Source: Longimicrobiales bacterium
GTDB lineage: Bacteria > Gemmatimonadota > Gemmatimonadetes > Longimicrobiales > Gaopeijiaceae
Length of the DNA stretch: 64,000 bases
Assembly (NCBI GenBank): GCA_028823235.1
Contig: JAPKBW010000003.1
Location: forward strand, 62,001-126,000
Direction: 5' to 3'
Shown here: positions 1 to 10,475 of the stretch, piece after piece
Position numbering within the stretch: the first letter of the stretch is position 1
How the letters are laid out: each line of letters opens with the position of its first letter
The notes under the pieces: generated by a model
Seen by the model: only the letters and a program-made list of their open reading frames with translations
Databases searched by the model: none
Told to the model about the DNA's origin: nothing
Made by a program: the position numbers and the translations under genes

Positions 1-230
1 ACTACAGCCACATTGACGATGAGCGGCAGAATGATGGCGCTAGCCTTCGGTAGCCCGTGTTTCCGAAGCCAGACCATCATCGGCAGGCTCAACACCGCGA
101 GGAACAGAGCCAGGGCGGAGGGCAGCAGAATCGGAGCTGCGAACTGGAGACCGAACACGATCACGACTAAACAGGCGAGACTGAAGAGAACCTTCGCGCC
201 TGGGTTCTGGTCCGTCTGATCTATTATCAT
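1..230 (-). CDS. AI-2E family transporter (PerM/TqsA-like), N-terminal fragment cut by the window edge
   Basis: Translating the minus strand from an ATG at 228-230 gives an open frame that runs off the left edge, about 76 residues. After a short polar start (MIIDQTDQNPGAK) come two hydrophobic spans of about 20 residues each, then a basic loop (WLRKHG) and the start of a third hydrophobic span. The order of two N-terminal helices, basic loop and third helix matches the beginning of AI-2E/PerM-family membrane permeases, which carry 7-8 helices and about 350 residues. The substrate cannot be told from this piece; the family includes AI-2 exporters and sodium/proton antiporters. The assignment rests on pattern recall. 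Confidence 0.6.
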   Translation of the reverse strand, partial: MIIDQTDQNPGAKVLFSLACLVVIVFGLQFAAPILLPSALALFLAVLSLPMMVWLRKHGLPKASAIILPLIVNVAV

Positions 231-331
231 GAAGGGTTGTTGGAGCAGTTCGATGCCGTCGAGGCCGTACAGTAGCTCCTTGGCTCGGGTTCTTCCATAG
301 GATGTCCAGTCAACGATCTGGTCGTGAAGCC

Positions 332-700
332 ATGACCGACGAACGTCTCACAGTCTCGATTCCGGACGACGACGAAGCACTGCTCGGACAGTGTCGCGTC
401 GACACCTTCCGTGCGGGTGGCCCTGGTGGTCAACACCAGAACGCCACCGAGAGCGGCGTGCGGCTCGTTCACATGCCCACTGGTGTGCGCGCGATCGCCA
501 GAGATGAACGCAGCCAATTCCGAAACCGATCGCTGGCGCTGAAGCGGCTCCGGGCACGTCTCGAGGAGTTGAATCGAGTGGTGAAGCCCCGCAAGCCTGC
601 GAAGAAGCCCTCCCGGGCGACCAAGCGAAAGCGCCTTGAAGCGAAACGAAAACGCGGCGATACGAAGCGGCTTCGGAAGCCTCCACAACCGGAGGAGTGA
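332..700 (+). CDS. ArfB-like peptide chain release factor (GGQ domain)
   Basis: A single-domain class I release factor of about 122 residues. The catalytic GGQ lies at residues 32-34 in the context RAGGPGGQHQNATESGVRL, followed by the conserved DERSQFRNR segment. There is no codon-recognition domain, and the last 45 residues are very rich in Lys and Arg. That architecture matches ArfB (YaeJ), which hydrolyses peptidyl-tRNA on ribosomes stalled without a stop codon and uses its basic tail to probe the empty mRNA channel. Some short RF-H-type proteins share the fold, so ArfB-like is a family-level call. An ATG also exists 30 bases upstream, but the chosen one begins the recognisable domain. Confidence 0.8.
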   Translation: MTDERLTVSIPDDDEALLGQCRVDTFRAGGPGGQHQNATESGVRLVHMPTGVRAIARDERSQFRNRSLALKRLRARLEELNRVVKPRKPAKKPSRATKRKRLEAKRKRGDTKRLRKPPQPEE

Positions 701-760
701 CCCTTCGACATCTAGAAATGTCTAGCGAGAACGCAAGGTGGATCATCTCGCTTTCCCGCT

Positions 761-1243
761 CTACATCGCGTCGGCCGCCTGCGTCACCAGATGTGGCGAA
801 CCGACGAAGCTGCCTTCACCTGGCCTCTTCTCGCCGTCCAGGCCGCGGGTCACGATCATGACAAGGAATCTCTCCGCGAGTCCCTTGACGATGCTCCTCG
901 CGTGGCTGCTGGCCGACGCACCAGGCTCCACCTCCCATGCCGTGAACACCTCGCCGAACATCGGTTCAGGCTGGTAGTCGAAGATCACGCCGCAGGCGTC
1001 CGGGCGCATTTCTGTGTCGATGGCTCCATCGACCTCAAGCACTCCGCGCAACCACTGGCATTCGAACGTCTGGCACGATCCCGGGCGTTCCGCGTAGATC
1101 CCGCAGCCCGCCTCGCAGAGGTGCTCGCAGGTCTGGTACGTGCCCTTCTTGATCTCATGAACGCCCAGCACGGTGCAGCAGGCAGAGCAGGAACCGCACT
1201 CGCGTATCGAATCACTCAGGATAGGCCCCTCAACGCCGCTCAC
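761..1243 (-). CDS. YkgJ-family cysteine cluster protein
   Basis: A protein of about 160 residues with the YkgJ-type metal-binding pattern. A CxxCxxCC motif occurs at residues 16-23 (CGSCSACC), followed by further cysteines in CEHLCEAGCGIY and in RPGSCQTFECQWL. The family (zinc- or iron-chelating domain) binds metal through these cysteines; its cellular role is mostly unknown. The open frame extends 37 codons upstream to an ATG at 1354, but that stretch looks non-coding. A GTG at 1243 with a GGCGGGGG purine run just upstream fits better, and I use it. The gene stands alone on the minus strand and faces the release-factor gene. Confidence 0.7.
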   Translation of the reverse strand: MSGVEGPILSDSIRECGSCSACCTVLGVHEIKKGTYQTCEHLCEAGCGIYAERPGSCQTFECQWLRGVLEVDGAIDTEMRPDACGVIFDYQPEPMFGEVFTAWEVEPGASASSHARSIVKGLAERFLVMIVTRGLDGEKRPGEGSFVGSPHLVTQAADAM

Positions 1244-1380
1244 AGAAACCCCCGCCCGACATATGTCCTCCTTGTGGATGATACTCAGAGGCTGGGGAGC
1301 GGGAGGTGAGGAGGCAATGAAGGCCTGCCTCCCAGGCAGCCGGCGGAACCCCACTGACTGCAGATGATTATTCGCCCGCT

Positions 1381-1566
1381 TCAGCCACGATGCGCTCGAC
1401 CTTTGCCCTGAAGTGTGTCAGCCGTGAGATGCCATCCGCCGTGGTCCGCATACGCATAAAGTCGCGTGCCATGATCGTGCTGGAGGCGATAGGCCGCTTC
1501 CTCTGCCTTCGCCTTGCTAGCGAAGGTCAGTTTTCCGCATTTACCACAGACCGGTGGCGGCTTCAT
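1381..1566 (-). CDS. small zinc-ribbon-like hypothetical protein
   Basis: A 61-residue frame. It starts with one CxxC knuckle (PPPVCGKCGKLTF), then an alanine-rich helix-like stretch with SKAKAEEAAYRL, and ends with YADHGGWHLT. This order recalls small bacterial proteins of the type CGK...CPxCxGWHLT, in which a second pair of ligands sits near GWHLT. Here the second pair would have to be His/Asp rather than Cys, since HDHG and YADHGG replace the usual CPxC. No function is known to me. The gene could be spurious, but the family resemblance at both ends argues against that. Confidence 0.5.
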   Translation of the reverse strand: MKPPPVCGKCGKLTFASKAKAEEAAYRLQHDHGTRLYAYADHGGWHLTADTLQGKGRAHRG

Positions 1567-1813
1567 GAGGGTCTGTGGAAGTGATCGACAAAACCGAGCC
1601 TACGATCATTCACGCCTTCCATGCCGACTCGGAAACCCACGAGCTTGTTGAACGCAAATCGCACTAGGACCGCGACAGCCAACACGCGCCACCGAGCCCC
1701 GATCCAGGCTCCCTGCGCCTCCCCCCGTCTCGTGAGTTCTGACCTGAGACTGTGATGATTTTGGTTTCACTCTCAGATGAAATGCAACGAATCCGAATGC
1801 TGAAGAACAGAAC

Positions 1814-1846
1814 GCCGAGACCCCTTCCGATCGAAGGGGCCTCGGC
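1814..1846 (-). terminator. stem-loop downstream of the CAU tRNA gene
   Basis: A long hairpin lies just 3' of the tRNA gene on the minus strand. The left arm reads GCCGAGGCCCCTTC and the right arm GAAGGGGTCTCGGC, with a GATCG-type loop and one G-T pair. The following bases on the minus strand are moderately T-rich (GTTCTGTTCTTC). It probably ends tRNA transcription; the weak U tract leaves some doubt. Confidence 0.65.
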
Positions 1847-1849
1847 CAG

Positions 1850-1923
1850 TGGGCCCGCCAGGACTTGAACCTGGGACCTACCGATTATGAGTCGGCTGCT
1901 CTAACCAACTGAGCTACGGGCCC
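1850..1923 (-). tRNA. tRNA with CAU anticodon, most likely elongator tRNA-Met
   Basis: The minus strand folds as a complete 74-nt cloverleaf. The acceptor stem is GGGCCCG paired with CGGGCCC, with discriminator A. The D arm contains AGCTCAGTTGGTTAGAGC, and the anticodon stem CCGA/TCGG encloses loop CTCATAA with anticodon CAT. The T arm carries GGTTCAAGTCC. No 3' CCA is encoded. The same loop occurs in elongator tRNA-Met and in tRNA-Ile2, which is decoded by lysidine modification. The body looks more like elongator Met, but Ile2 cannot be excluded without comparing TilS and MetRS identity elements. Confidence 0.9.
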
Positions 1924-2079
1924 GAGCCTGTGAAGATAGCGCACGACCCGAGGTGCTGTCAGGCGGCACCGGCGAGCGTAGTGGCACTATTGGCGGTGCC
2001 CGCAGGAGGCTAATTTTACTCGGTCGGCTCCGGACCATCCGGACGGAGCATGCATCGCAGAATGCGGGGTACCGCTGCC

Positions 2080-3425
2080 ATGAGAGTGGTCGTGGTTGGC
2101 GCTGGTGAGGTGGGATACCATCTCGCGCAGCGACTGTCCGAGGAACACCAGGACGTCGTCGTCATCGAGGCGGGCCCGGAGCAGGCCGAGCACGCGGCCC
2201 AACAACTCGACGTCCAGACCGTGGTCGGCAACGGGGCTTCCGTCTCCGCTCTCGAGCAGGCGTCAGTGCGGGAGGCCAGCATGCTGTTGGCCGTCACGAG
2301 CCATGATGAAGTGAATCTCATCGCCTGCCTCGCTGCGAAACGCCTGGGAGTCCCATACACGGTCGCACGGATCTCGAACCCGGATTACTACGAGACCGAC
2401 GCAGTGCTCTCCCAAGAGCACATGGGCATCGATCTGATGGTCAATCCGGAGCGGGAGTGCGCTCGTGAGACGGTCCAACTCCTCCAGAATCCCGCGTTTA
2501 CGGAAGTGGCGGAGTTCGCGGACGGCCGCGTGCAGCTAGTCGGTCTGAAGGTTAGGGAGGGAGCCCCCGTAGCCGGCAAGTCCATCCGCGATCTGCGGGC
2601 TCAGTTCTCCGGAGGCTACCACTACGTCACCGCCGCGATCGTTCGTGACGGGAAGACCCAGATCCCCAAGGCAGACTCAACCATCGAAGCCGGTGATCGT
2701 ATCTACCTGCTCGTGCCGACGAGTGAAATCGATACAGTGCCGCCGCTCGCAGGCTACGACGCCTTCGACCTGAAGCGCGTGATGATCGCCGGGGGCAGCA
2801 CAGAGGGGCAGTATATCGCTGAGCTACTTGAGGAGATGCACGTCGAGTGCACGCTCCTCGATCGAGACCGACGTCGATGCGTGGAACTGGCTGAACATCT
2901 GACCCGATCACTCGTCCTGCACGGGGACGCGACCGATCTGGAGTTGCTCGAAATGGAGGGCGTCAGCGGATCCGACGGATTCATCGCCGCGACTGGAAAC
3001 GACGAAACCAACCTCCTGTCGAGCCTCATTGCGAAAGAGGCCGGGGCCGTAAAGGTGCTGAGCCTCGTTCACAAATTCGAGTACCTAAAGCTCATTCCTG
3101 CCGTCGGTGTGGACGCAGCGATCTCCCCCCGCATGTCCACGGTCAACGCGATTCTCCGGCGCATCCGGCGCGGCCGGGTCATGACCGTCGCCTCCCTCTC
3201 CGGTATCGAGGCCGAGGTCATCGAGTTCGTCGTCGGCGGCGACTCCCGGATCGCGGGTCAGGCTTTGAAGGATGTCGACTTTCCGAAGGAGGCCGTCATC
3301 GGGACCATCCTCCGAGACGAGGAGATCATACTCCCGCGCGGTGAGGACGTGCTGCGCCCTGGTGACGACGTCATCGTCTTCGCCATGCCAGAGGCGATCC
3401 ATCACGTCGAGGCGCTCTTCGGCTA

Positions 3426-3426
<1 letters not shown>
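2080..3426 (+). CDS. trkA: Trk system potassium uptake protein TrkA
   Basis: Peripheral NAD-binding regulator of the Trk potassium channel, about 448 residues, the usual length. Two tandem RCK units are visible. The first Rossmann domain starts at residue 1 with VVVVGAGEVG; the second starts near residue 230 with RVMIAGGSTEG. Each is followed by a TrkA_C domain, with repeated motifs such as GDRIYLLVPT and GDDVIVFAMP. The start is the ATG directly before MRVVVVGAGEVGYHL; an in-frame ATG 30 bases upstream adds only a weak leader. The stop overlaps the trkH start as TAATG, so the two subunits are translationally coupled. Confidence 0.95.
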
Positions 3427-4880
<1,454 letters not shown>

Positions 4881-4928
4881 TGGCACGACGCACCTTCGAA
4901 GAAGTTCTCCGGAGGAGTTCTCTTGAGG

Positions 4929-5677
4929 ATGATCGTTCGGCTGATGCCTTCCCCGTTGCTCACCGCGCTACTCATCTCATCGAGATCTGCAGTCCACGCC
5001 GCCCTGCTACCAGAGGCGGCACTGTCTCAGCGCGTGGTCCCGGTCCAGTAGGAGCCGAGACACAGGCTCCCGTACGAATCGACCCGGATGTGGGTGCTCA
5101 ATGTACAGATTCAGCCTGGCGACACCACGCTGCTGCACACCCACAGCACCCCGATCTCGTACGTGACGATCGGCATCTCATCGACCGATCAGCGATCGGT
5201 CGACGGCTCGTGGAAAGGGACGGTTTCACGAGATCCGCCTCCCGGAAGGATCGGATCAGTGCGTGGAGTGACCTCGTACAGAGAGCAGCCGGTGACCCAT
5301 CAGGTCACGAACGTCGGGCAAACGATATTTCGTCTCATCGCAAACGCGAGCAGAAGCAGAGGGATCTCTCGGCCAGCCGCGAACAAGGCCGGACCACCCG
5401 CGCGGCCTGGCGAGACGCAAAGTCAGCCCAACACCTGGTTCGCCTATAGCAGGGTCGTTCTCACCCCCGGGGGGAAACTGGATTGGCGAGTGGAGGAAGC
5501 ACCGGTAGCGGTGGTGATAATCCACGACGGTCGACTAGAGCTAACACGCCCGGATGGCTGGACCACATCGCTCGAAGCCGCCGGATCCGCCCGGGTTGGG
5601 GGATATTTGAGACGCTTTTGCTGGACAATGCCGCCGAGTCCAGACCAGTTGAAGTAGTACTCGTCGAGTTGCGTTAG
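4929..5677 (+). pseudogene. cupin-domain secreted protein, broken by an in-frame stop and a late frameshift
   Basis: From an ATG at 4929 a signal-peptide-like stretch (MIVRLMPSPLLTALLISS) leads to VVPVQ and then a TAG stop at 5049-5051. The same frame goes on at once with EPRHRLPYESTRMWVLNVQIQPGDTTLLHTH, the expected continuation of a cupin; the phrase QPGDTTLLHTH carries the metal-binding HxH. The frame ends at 5657 with sequence unlike a cupin end. The plus-two frame over 5600-5677 instead gives FETLLLDNAAESRPVEVVLVELR, a typical cupin C-terminus. Two independent lesions therefore interrupt a gene that otherwise keeps its protein signature. A sequencing or assembly error could explain one lesion but less easily both. 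The 3' end overlaps rluB by four bases, tail to tail. Confidence 0.7.
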
Positions 5678-6417
5678 AGCATCCCGGCCGCCCGCTTAAG
5701 CTGACTGATTTCTTTCCCGGACAACTTTCGGTAGGAGCCGCGTGCGAGTGTCCCGAGCGCGATCGGCCCGAAGCGCTCACGGCTCAGGCGGATTACCGGG
5801 TGGCCAACCGCGGCCATCAGTCGGCGCAGCTCGCGCTTCCGTCCCTCGATCAGCACGACGGTCAGATTTGACGTCACCTCACCTGGCTTCACCCGCTGAA
5901 TCCGTTTCGGCTTTGCGGGACCGTCATCAAGCTGAACCCCTCGTAAGAGACGGCCGGTGGTGTCACGGGTCACGCGGCCAGCCACCTCGACACGGTACTC
6001 ACGCTCTACCTCGGAACTCGGGTGCTGGAGCTCGTGGGCGACGTCGCCCTGATTTGTGAGCAAGATCAGACCCTCTGCGTCCCTGTCGAGGCGCCCGACG
6101 TACCGCAGTCCTCCGCAATCATCCGGCAATTCGTCGTAGATCGTGCGGCCCCCGTGGGGGTCCGAGCGGGTCGTCAGAACACCCGGCGACTTGTGGTAGG
6201 CGATCCACCGTTCGGTTTTCTCGCCAACCACCGCCCCGTCCAGTCGGACTTCATCCTGTCCCGGCACCACACGCACACCCAGTTCGGACACGGTGTCTCC
6301 ATTCACGGTAACTCGCAGCGCGAGCATCATCCGCTCAGCCTCCCGCCGAGAAGCGACCCCCGCCTGAGACAGATATTTTTGCAGGCGAACAGCCTCGGGG
6401 GTTTGTCGATCAGCCAT
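5674..6417 (-). CDS. rluB: 23S rRNA pseudouridine synthase, RluB/RsuA family
   Basis: A 247-residue pseudouridine synthase of the RsuA/RluB/RluE/RluF family. An S4 RNA-binding domain occupies residues 10-60 (RLQKYLSQAGVASRREAERM). The catalytic domain carries the signature GRLDRDAEGLILLTN with nucleophile Asp111, and later the conserved RKRELRRLM and RERFGPIALG elements. It isomerises uridine in rRNA; RluB is the likeliest member because it is regularly encoded with scpA-scpB. It lies 11 bases after scpB as the last gene of the M50-scpA-scpB-rluB run. Confidence 0.88.
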   Translation of the reverse strand: MADRQTPEAVRLQKYLSQAGVASRREAERMMLALRVTVNGDTVSELGVRVVPGQDEVRLDGAVVGEKTERWIAYHKSPGVLTTRSDPHGGRTIYDELPDDCGGLRYVGRLDRDAEGLILLTNQGDVAHELQHPSSEVEREYRVEVAGRVTRDTTGRLLRGVQLDDGPAKPKRIQRVKPGEVTSNLTVVLIEGRKRELRRLMAAVGHPVIRLSRERFGPIALGTLARGSYRKLSGKEISQLKRAAGML

Positions 6418-6428
6418 GTGGGTGGCCC

Positions 6429-7223
6429 TCAGCCTCCCGCTGGATCTGGGGTGCGATCCGTCTCGTCGTCATCAGAGTCCTCAGCACGAAGCTCATCGTG
6501 ACCTGCCGCATCTAGATCATTCGCGACCTCCAGATCTTCGACCTCGTCAACGATGGCATTCTCCTCGGCCTCATGGACCGGCTCCTCCTCGTCAGCAGCC
6601 TCGCTGCGTGTGTGTTCGGCTCCATTGTCACCCTCGCCCTCGCCATGCTCGAGCTGGGCATCGTCCTTTTCAGTCGGCTCTTCCGACCCGAGTGGAATCC
6701 GCTCACGCAACAACACCGGCAACTCGTCGGGTCGCGGCAGATCTTCAAGAGACTTGAAGCCAAAATGCTCCAGAAAGAAGGTGGTCGTGCCATACAGCAG
6801 GGGGCGACCCAGCCCTTCGGCACGGCCAACGATGTCGATGAGTCGACGATCGACGAGGGAGCGCATGACCCCGGATGCACCCACCCCCCGGATGTACTCC
6901 ACCTCTAGACGACCGATCGGCTGCCGATAGGCGACGATCGAAAGGGTCTCGAGGGCCGGGCCAGACAGTCGTGATGGCCGCGGCACCGTGTCGAACCGTT
7001 CCAGGTACGGTGCGAGCTCGGGACGGGTCAGGATCTGGTAGCCCTCCGCGAGATCCGTGATCTGGAACGAGCGACCCGCATCGTCATACTCGGCCCTCAG
7101 GTACTGGAGAGCCTCCTCAACCTGATCCTCGTCGAGCGATTCATCCGCTCGGGCGATCTCATCTGCTGTGAGCGGTGCGTCGGAGGCAAACAGCACGGCC
7201 TCAACGATCTGATGAACGTTCAA
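6429..7223 (-). CDS. scpB: segregation and condensation protein B
   Basis: Subunit of the bacterial SMC condensin complex, a winged-helix protein dimer that binds the ScpA linker. The conserved core runs over about residues 1-185, with motifs FASDAPLTADEIA, LSIVAYRQPIGRLEVEYIRGV and GRPLLYGTTTFFLEHFGF. The final 80 residues are strongly acidic (EEEPVHEAEENAIVDEVED), an extension common in some phyla and probably disordered. The ATG overlaps the scpA stop by four bases, supporting coupled synthesis of the two kleisin partners. Confidence 0.93.
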   Translation of the reverse strand: MNVHQIVEAVLFASDAPLTADEIARADESLDEDQVEEALQYLRAEYDDAGRSFQITDLAEGYQILTRPELAPYLERFDTVPRPSRLSGPALETLSIVAYRQPIGRLEVEYIRGVGASGVMRSLVDRRLIDIVGRAEGLGRPLLYGTTTFFLEHFGFKSLEDLPRPDELPVLLRERIPLGSEEPTEKDDAQLEHGEGEGDNGAEHTRSEAADEEEPVHEAEENAIVDEVEDLEVANDLDAAGHDELRAEDSDDDETDRTPDPAGG

Positions 7224-8062
7224 ACGTCGGCTCCTTCGTCATTCACTGGTTCGGCTGTGGGTACGTATTCCTGCTCGTCCTGCTTCCCTTCCTGACCGGC
7301 CTCCACTTGCACCTCGTCACCTTCTTCTCGTCGATAGATCCAGAGCTCGGAGAACGGCCGTGTCTGGCGAAGAAAGAGGATCCGGCGCCGCGTTAGCTCC
7401 AATCCGGCAAGGAAGGTCATGACGCCATGAGATCGATCCTTGAACCCTTCCAACAGGCGACTGAACTCGACGCGTGTGGAGCTCTTCAAGGATTCGAGAA
7501 TAAGGACCGATTTCTCCTCCATGGTGACTGTCCGTGTCGTCACCCTGTGCTCCCGCTGGTACGGCACAGGCATTTCGACCTTTAGCGCCGCGGCGAACAC
7601 TTCATCCCACGTGGTTTCTAGAGGGATTTCATTGATCGGTCGACGAGGGCGCGCCGGAGCGTATCCTTTCCCTCGCCTTCGGCCCCGATCGGCCTCAGCC
7701 GCCCTGAGCCGCTCCGAGATTTCTCGAATCTGTTCATACTCGAGCAACCGACGCACCAGTTCAGCCCGAGGATCGGCGTCCTCGTCCTCGATGGGGCGAG
7801 GGAGGAGCATTTGCGCCTTGATGTGGATCAGGGCAGCGGCCATCTCGAGGAGCTCGCCTGCCGAGTCCAGATCATGGGCTTCGAGCTTATTGATAGCCCC
7901 GAGAAATTGATCCGTGATCCGCGAGATCGGGATATCGAAGATGTCGATATCCTGCGTGCGAATCAGATGTAGAAGGAGGTCGAGCGGTCCCTGGAACCGG
8001 TCGAGCTCGACCAGGAAAAACCCCTCGCGATCTGGAGCACCCTCGGCGACGGTCAGATCCAC
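7220..8062 (-). CDS. scpA: segregation and condensation protein A
   Basis: Kleisin subunit of the SMC-ScpA-ScpB condensin. The N-terminal signature FQGPLDLLLHLIRTQDIDIFDIPISRIT is present, with the ELLEMAAALIHIKAQMLLPRP helix after it and a C-terminal winged-helix region near VEFSRLLEGF and VMTFLAGLELTRRR. I place the start at a GTG at 8062 (VDLTVAEGAPDREG), because the frame upstream of it is antisense-like and lies inside the protease gene. This gives about 280 residues and a short overlap with the upstream stop. The start is uncertain by a few codons. Confidence 0.92.
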   Translation of the reverse strand: MDLTVAEGAPDREGFFLVELDRFQGPLDLLLHLIRTQDIDIFDIPISRITDQFLGAINKLEAHDLDSAGELLEMAAALIHIKAQMLLPRPIEDEDADPRAELVRRLLEYEQIREISERLRAAEADRGRRRGKGYAPARPRRPINEIPLETTWDEVFAAALKVEMPVPYQREHRVTTRTVTMEEKSVLILESLKSSTRVEFSRLLEGFKDRSHGVMTFLAGLELTRRRILFLRQTRPFSELWIYRREEGDEVQVEAGQEGKQDEQEYVPTAEPVNDEGADV

Positions 8063-8718
8063 AAGCGTATGAACCAGTAAGCGATGTCGACGAAGAAGTA
8101 CACGGGCCACAGAACAATGGAAAACAGATCAAAGCCAGTGTATCGGCCCAGATACATGATGCCGATCAGCGCCAGAATTCCGTACTGTCCGAAGTTTCGA
8201 TATTTCGTCGCGAGTCCTGATGGCAGCAGATGCGCCAGAACATGCGAGCCGTCGAGAGGCGGAATGGGCAGCAGGTTGAAGAACGCCAGCACCAGGTTGA
8301 TGAGTAGCGACCACTCGAGCCCCTGGCGAAGCGGGTTGAGGACCATCTCACCACCGCTCGTCATCGCATCTGCTTTCACGACGATCGCGAGCAGAACCGT
8401 CGAGATCGCCGCGAGGATCAGATTCGAAACGATCCCGGCCATCGACACGCGAATGTCACCCGCGACGTACTCACGATAGTTAGCCGGATTCACCGGCACC
8501 GGCTTCGCCCACCCGAACAGGAACCCCGTGCCGGAGGCGTACAGCATGGCGGGCACAATGACCGATCCGAACAGATCGAGGTGAGGGATCGGATTGAAGG
8601 TAATTCGTCCGAGATCATGGGCAGTGTTGTCCCCCTCGCGCCGGGCCTGCCACGCATGGGCGACCTCGTGCACGACGATGGAAAACATCAGAACCGGAAT
8701 CAGGATAAGTGCGTCCAT
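8053..8718 (-). CDS. site-2 protease family (M50) integral membrane metallopeptidase
   Basis: A 221-residue intramembrane zinc protease of the small M50 type. The catalytic HEVAH sits at residues 17-21 in the first hydrophobic span. The third zinc ligand is in the LPIPPLDGSHVL motif near Asp156, inside a later membrane helix. Four to six hydrophobic segments are visible and there is no PDZ domain, which distinguishes it from RseP. Such short members commonly precede scpA-scpB in bacterial genomes, and here they form one operon. The natural substrate is unknown. Confidence 0.9.
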   Translation of the reverse strand: MDALILIPVLMFSIVVHEVAHAWQARREGDNTAHDLGRITFNPIPHLDLFGSVIVPAMLYASGTGFLFGWAKPVPVNPANYREYVAGDIRVSMAGIVSNLILAAISTVLLAIVVKADAMTSGGEMVLNPLRQGLEWSLLINLVLAFFNLLPIPPLDGSHVLAHLLPSGLATKYRNFGQYGILALIGIMYLGRYTGFDLFSIVLWPVYFFVDIAYWFIRLWI

Positions 8719-8832
8719 ATCCGACTAAGGTATCTCCACGTTGAACGCGTCCCTACCCGTTGATCCCATCCAGGGTCTCCTCTAGCTTTTCTCGCTAACG
8801 AGTTGTCGAAGAACCGCTCACCGAGCGAAGCA

Positions 8833-9087
8833 ATGCCGAACATCAAAAGTGCAAAGAAGCGGATGGTCCTGAGTGCTGCTGCCCGTACGAAGAATCGGGC
8901 AGAGCGTTCGCGTATCCGTAATGCGATCAAACAGGTACGAGCCGCTGAGAGTGCCGCCGATGGCGCGAAGCTTCTCATCGCTGCGGTTGCCCTGCTGGAC
9001 CGTGCGGGGACACGCCGTCTGTTCCATCCGAACCGGATCGCCCGGATCAAGGGGCAGCTCGCGCGGCACGTGAACGCCTTGGCCTGA
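8833..9087 (+). CDS. rpsT: 30S ribosomal protein S20
   Basis: A small, very basic all-helical protein of 84 residues that binds 16S rRNA early in 30S assembly. The start MPNIKSAKKRM and the pattern RTKNRAERSRIRNAIKQVRAA are typical of S20, and the C-terminal HPNRIARIKGQLARHVNAL completes the helical bundle. The frame also extends ten codons upstream, but the ATG before PNIKSAKKR is the family start. The gene is divergent from the M50 operon and is followed by a clear terminator. Confidence 0.96.
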   Translation: MPNIKSAKKRMVLSAAARTKNRAERSRIRNAIKQVRAAESAADGAKLLIAAVALLDRAGTRRLFHPNRIARIKGQLARHVNALA

Positions 9088-9123
9088 GGCCTGCTCCGGC
9101 AGCCCTGTAGCGCCGAAAGCATC

Positions 9124-9159
9124 GAGACCCGGGAGGCGAAACGCCCCCGGGTCTCTTTT
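9124..9159 (+). terminator. rho-independent terminator after rpsT
   Basis: GAGACCCGGG pairs with CCCGGGTCTC around an AGGCGAAACGCC region that can form an inner stem, and TTTTA follows on the plus strand. It lies 37 bases past the rpsT stop. It also lies beyond the convergent pyrC stop and could act in both directions, though the T tract favours rpsT. Confidence 0.88.
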
Positions 9160-9191
9160 AGTGCCCACACGCCAACGATGTAAGACGGACG

Positions 9192-10475
9192 TCACGCCGA
9201 CCAGACCACCCGTCCATCGACGATCGTCATACGTGCGCGACCCGTCAGTTCCCAACCGCCGAACGGCGTATTACCGCTCTTCGACAGGAAGGCTTTGGCA
9301 TCGACGGTCCAGGTTTCCGTCGGGTCGAGTACTGTCACATCGGCCACCCCACCTTCTGCGAGCGTGCCACCGGGGAGATTGAAGGCCCGCGCCGGCTGAC
9401 AACTCATGCGCTCCACCATTGTCGGCAGGTCGATGACGCCCTCCGCGACCACGCGAGTCATGATGACCCCAATCGCCGTCTCCAAACCGACTATACCGTT
9501 CGGTGCGTCTGCGAAGGCAGCCTCTTTTTCGTCGTAATGATGGGGCGCGTGGTCCGTCGCGATCGTATCGAGTGTTCCGTCCGCCACACCGGCGCGAACT
9601 GCGTCGACGTCCTCCGGCCTACGCAGCGGTGGGTTCATCTTCGCTTCGGTCCTGTATCCCTCGACCGCTTCGTGTGTCAAAACCAGATGGTGGGGTGAAG
9701 CTTCCGCCGTTACCCGAACACCACGGGCCTTCGCCTGGCGAATTGCCTCCACTCCATGCGCGGTCGAGATGTGCTGAAGGTGGATGTGCCCACCTGTGAG
9801 TTCCGCGAGCAGCAGATCGCGGACGATATGGATGTCTTCACCTGCGTTTGGCTTACCGGTCAGGCCAAGGCGAGCCGAAACGATGCCCTCGTTCATATGA
9901 CCCGCCGCGGTCAGCGTCAGGTCCTCGGGGTGATCCGCCACCGGTATGTTGAATGTCTGTGAATACTCCAGTGCCAGCCGCATCAGCCCGGAGTCCATGA
10001 CCGGGCTTCCATCATCTGTTATCGCGACGGCTCCGGCGTCGACCATCTCTCCGACAAGAGCCAGTCGCTTGCCTTCCCGCCCCTCCGAGATACATCCGAC
10101 CGGATAGACCTTGCTGAACCCGGCGGCTTTTCCCTGAGCCACGACATAGCCAACCGTCGCCTGGTCATCGATGGGAGGAGTCGTGTTCGGCATCGCGCAA
10201 ATCGCCGTAAACCCACCGGCCGCGGCTGAAGCCGTACCCGTTGCGATCGTCTCCTTGTGCTCACCGCCCGGCTCACGGAGGTGAACGTGAACGTCGATCA
10301 GGCCCGGGGTAACGATCAACCCGCCGCAATCGACGACCTTGGCATTTTCCGGCGCGTCGAGGCTCTCACCAACAGAGGCGATGACCCCGGCCGCAAGGAG
10401 GACGTCGACGTTCGCGTCTAGAGACTGGCTCGGGTCAACGACCCGACCGCCCCTCAGAAGAATTTTCTCGCTCAT
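9192..10475 (-). CDS. pyrC: dihydroorotase, class I
   Basis: Cyclises carbamoyl aspartate to dihydroorotate, the third step of UMP synthesis. The 427-residue length fits class I (bacterial, PyrC/AllB-like). The metal-binding HxH is at residues 63 and 65 in [10 protein letters not shown], followed by CAMPNTTPP. Later motifs include [20 protein letters not shown] and the conserved ATDHAPHH. The start ATG overlaps the pyrB stop by four bases. With pyrR and pyrB upstream, the three genes form one pyrimidine operon. Confidence 0.95.
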   Translation of the reverse strand: MSEKILLRGGRVVDPSQSLDANVDVLLAAGVIASVGESLDAPENAKVVDCGGLIVTPGLIDVHVHLREPGGEHKETIATGTASAAAGGFTAICAMPNTTPPIDDQATVGYVVAQGKAAGFSKVYPVGCISEGREGKRLALVGEMVDAGAVAITDDGSPVMDSGLMRLALEYSQTFNIPVADHPEDLTLTAAGHMNEGIVSARLGLTGKPNAGEDIHIVRDLLLAELTGGHIHLQHISTAHGVEAIRQAKARGVRVTAEASPHHLVLTHEAVEGYRTEAKMNPPLRRPEDVDAVRAGVADGTLDTIATDHAPHHYDEKEAAFADAPNGIVGLETAIGVIMTRVVAEGVIDLPTMVERMSCQPARAFNLPGGTLAEGGVADVTVLDPTETWTVDAKAFLSKSGNTPFGGWELTGRARMTIVDGRVVWSA

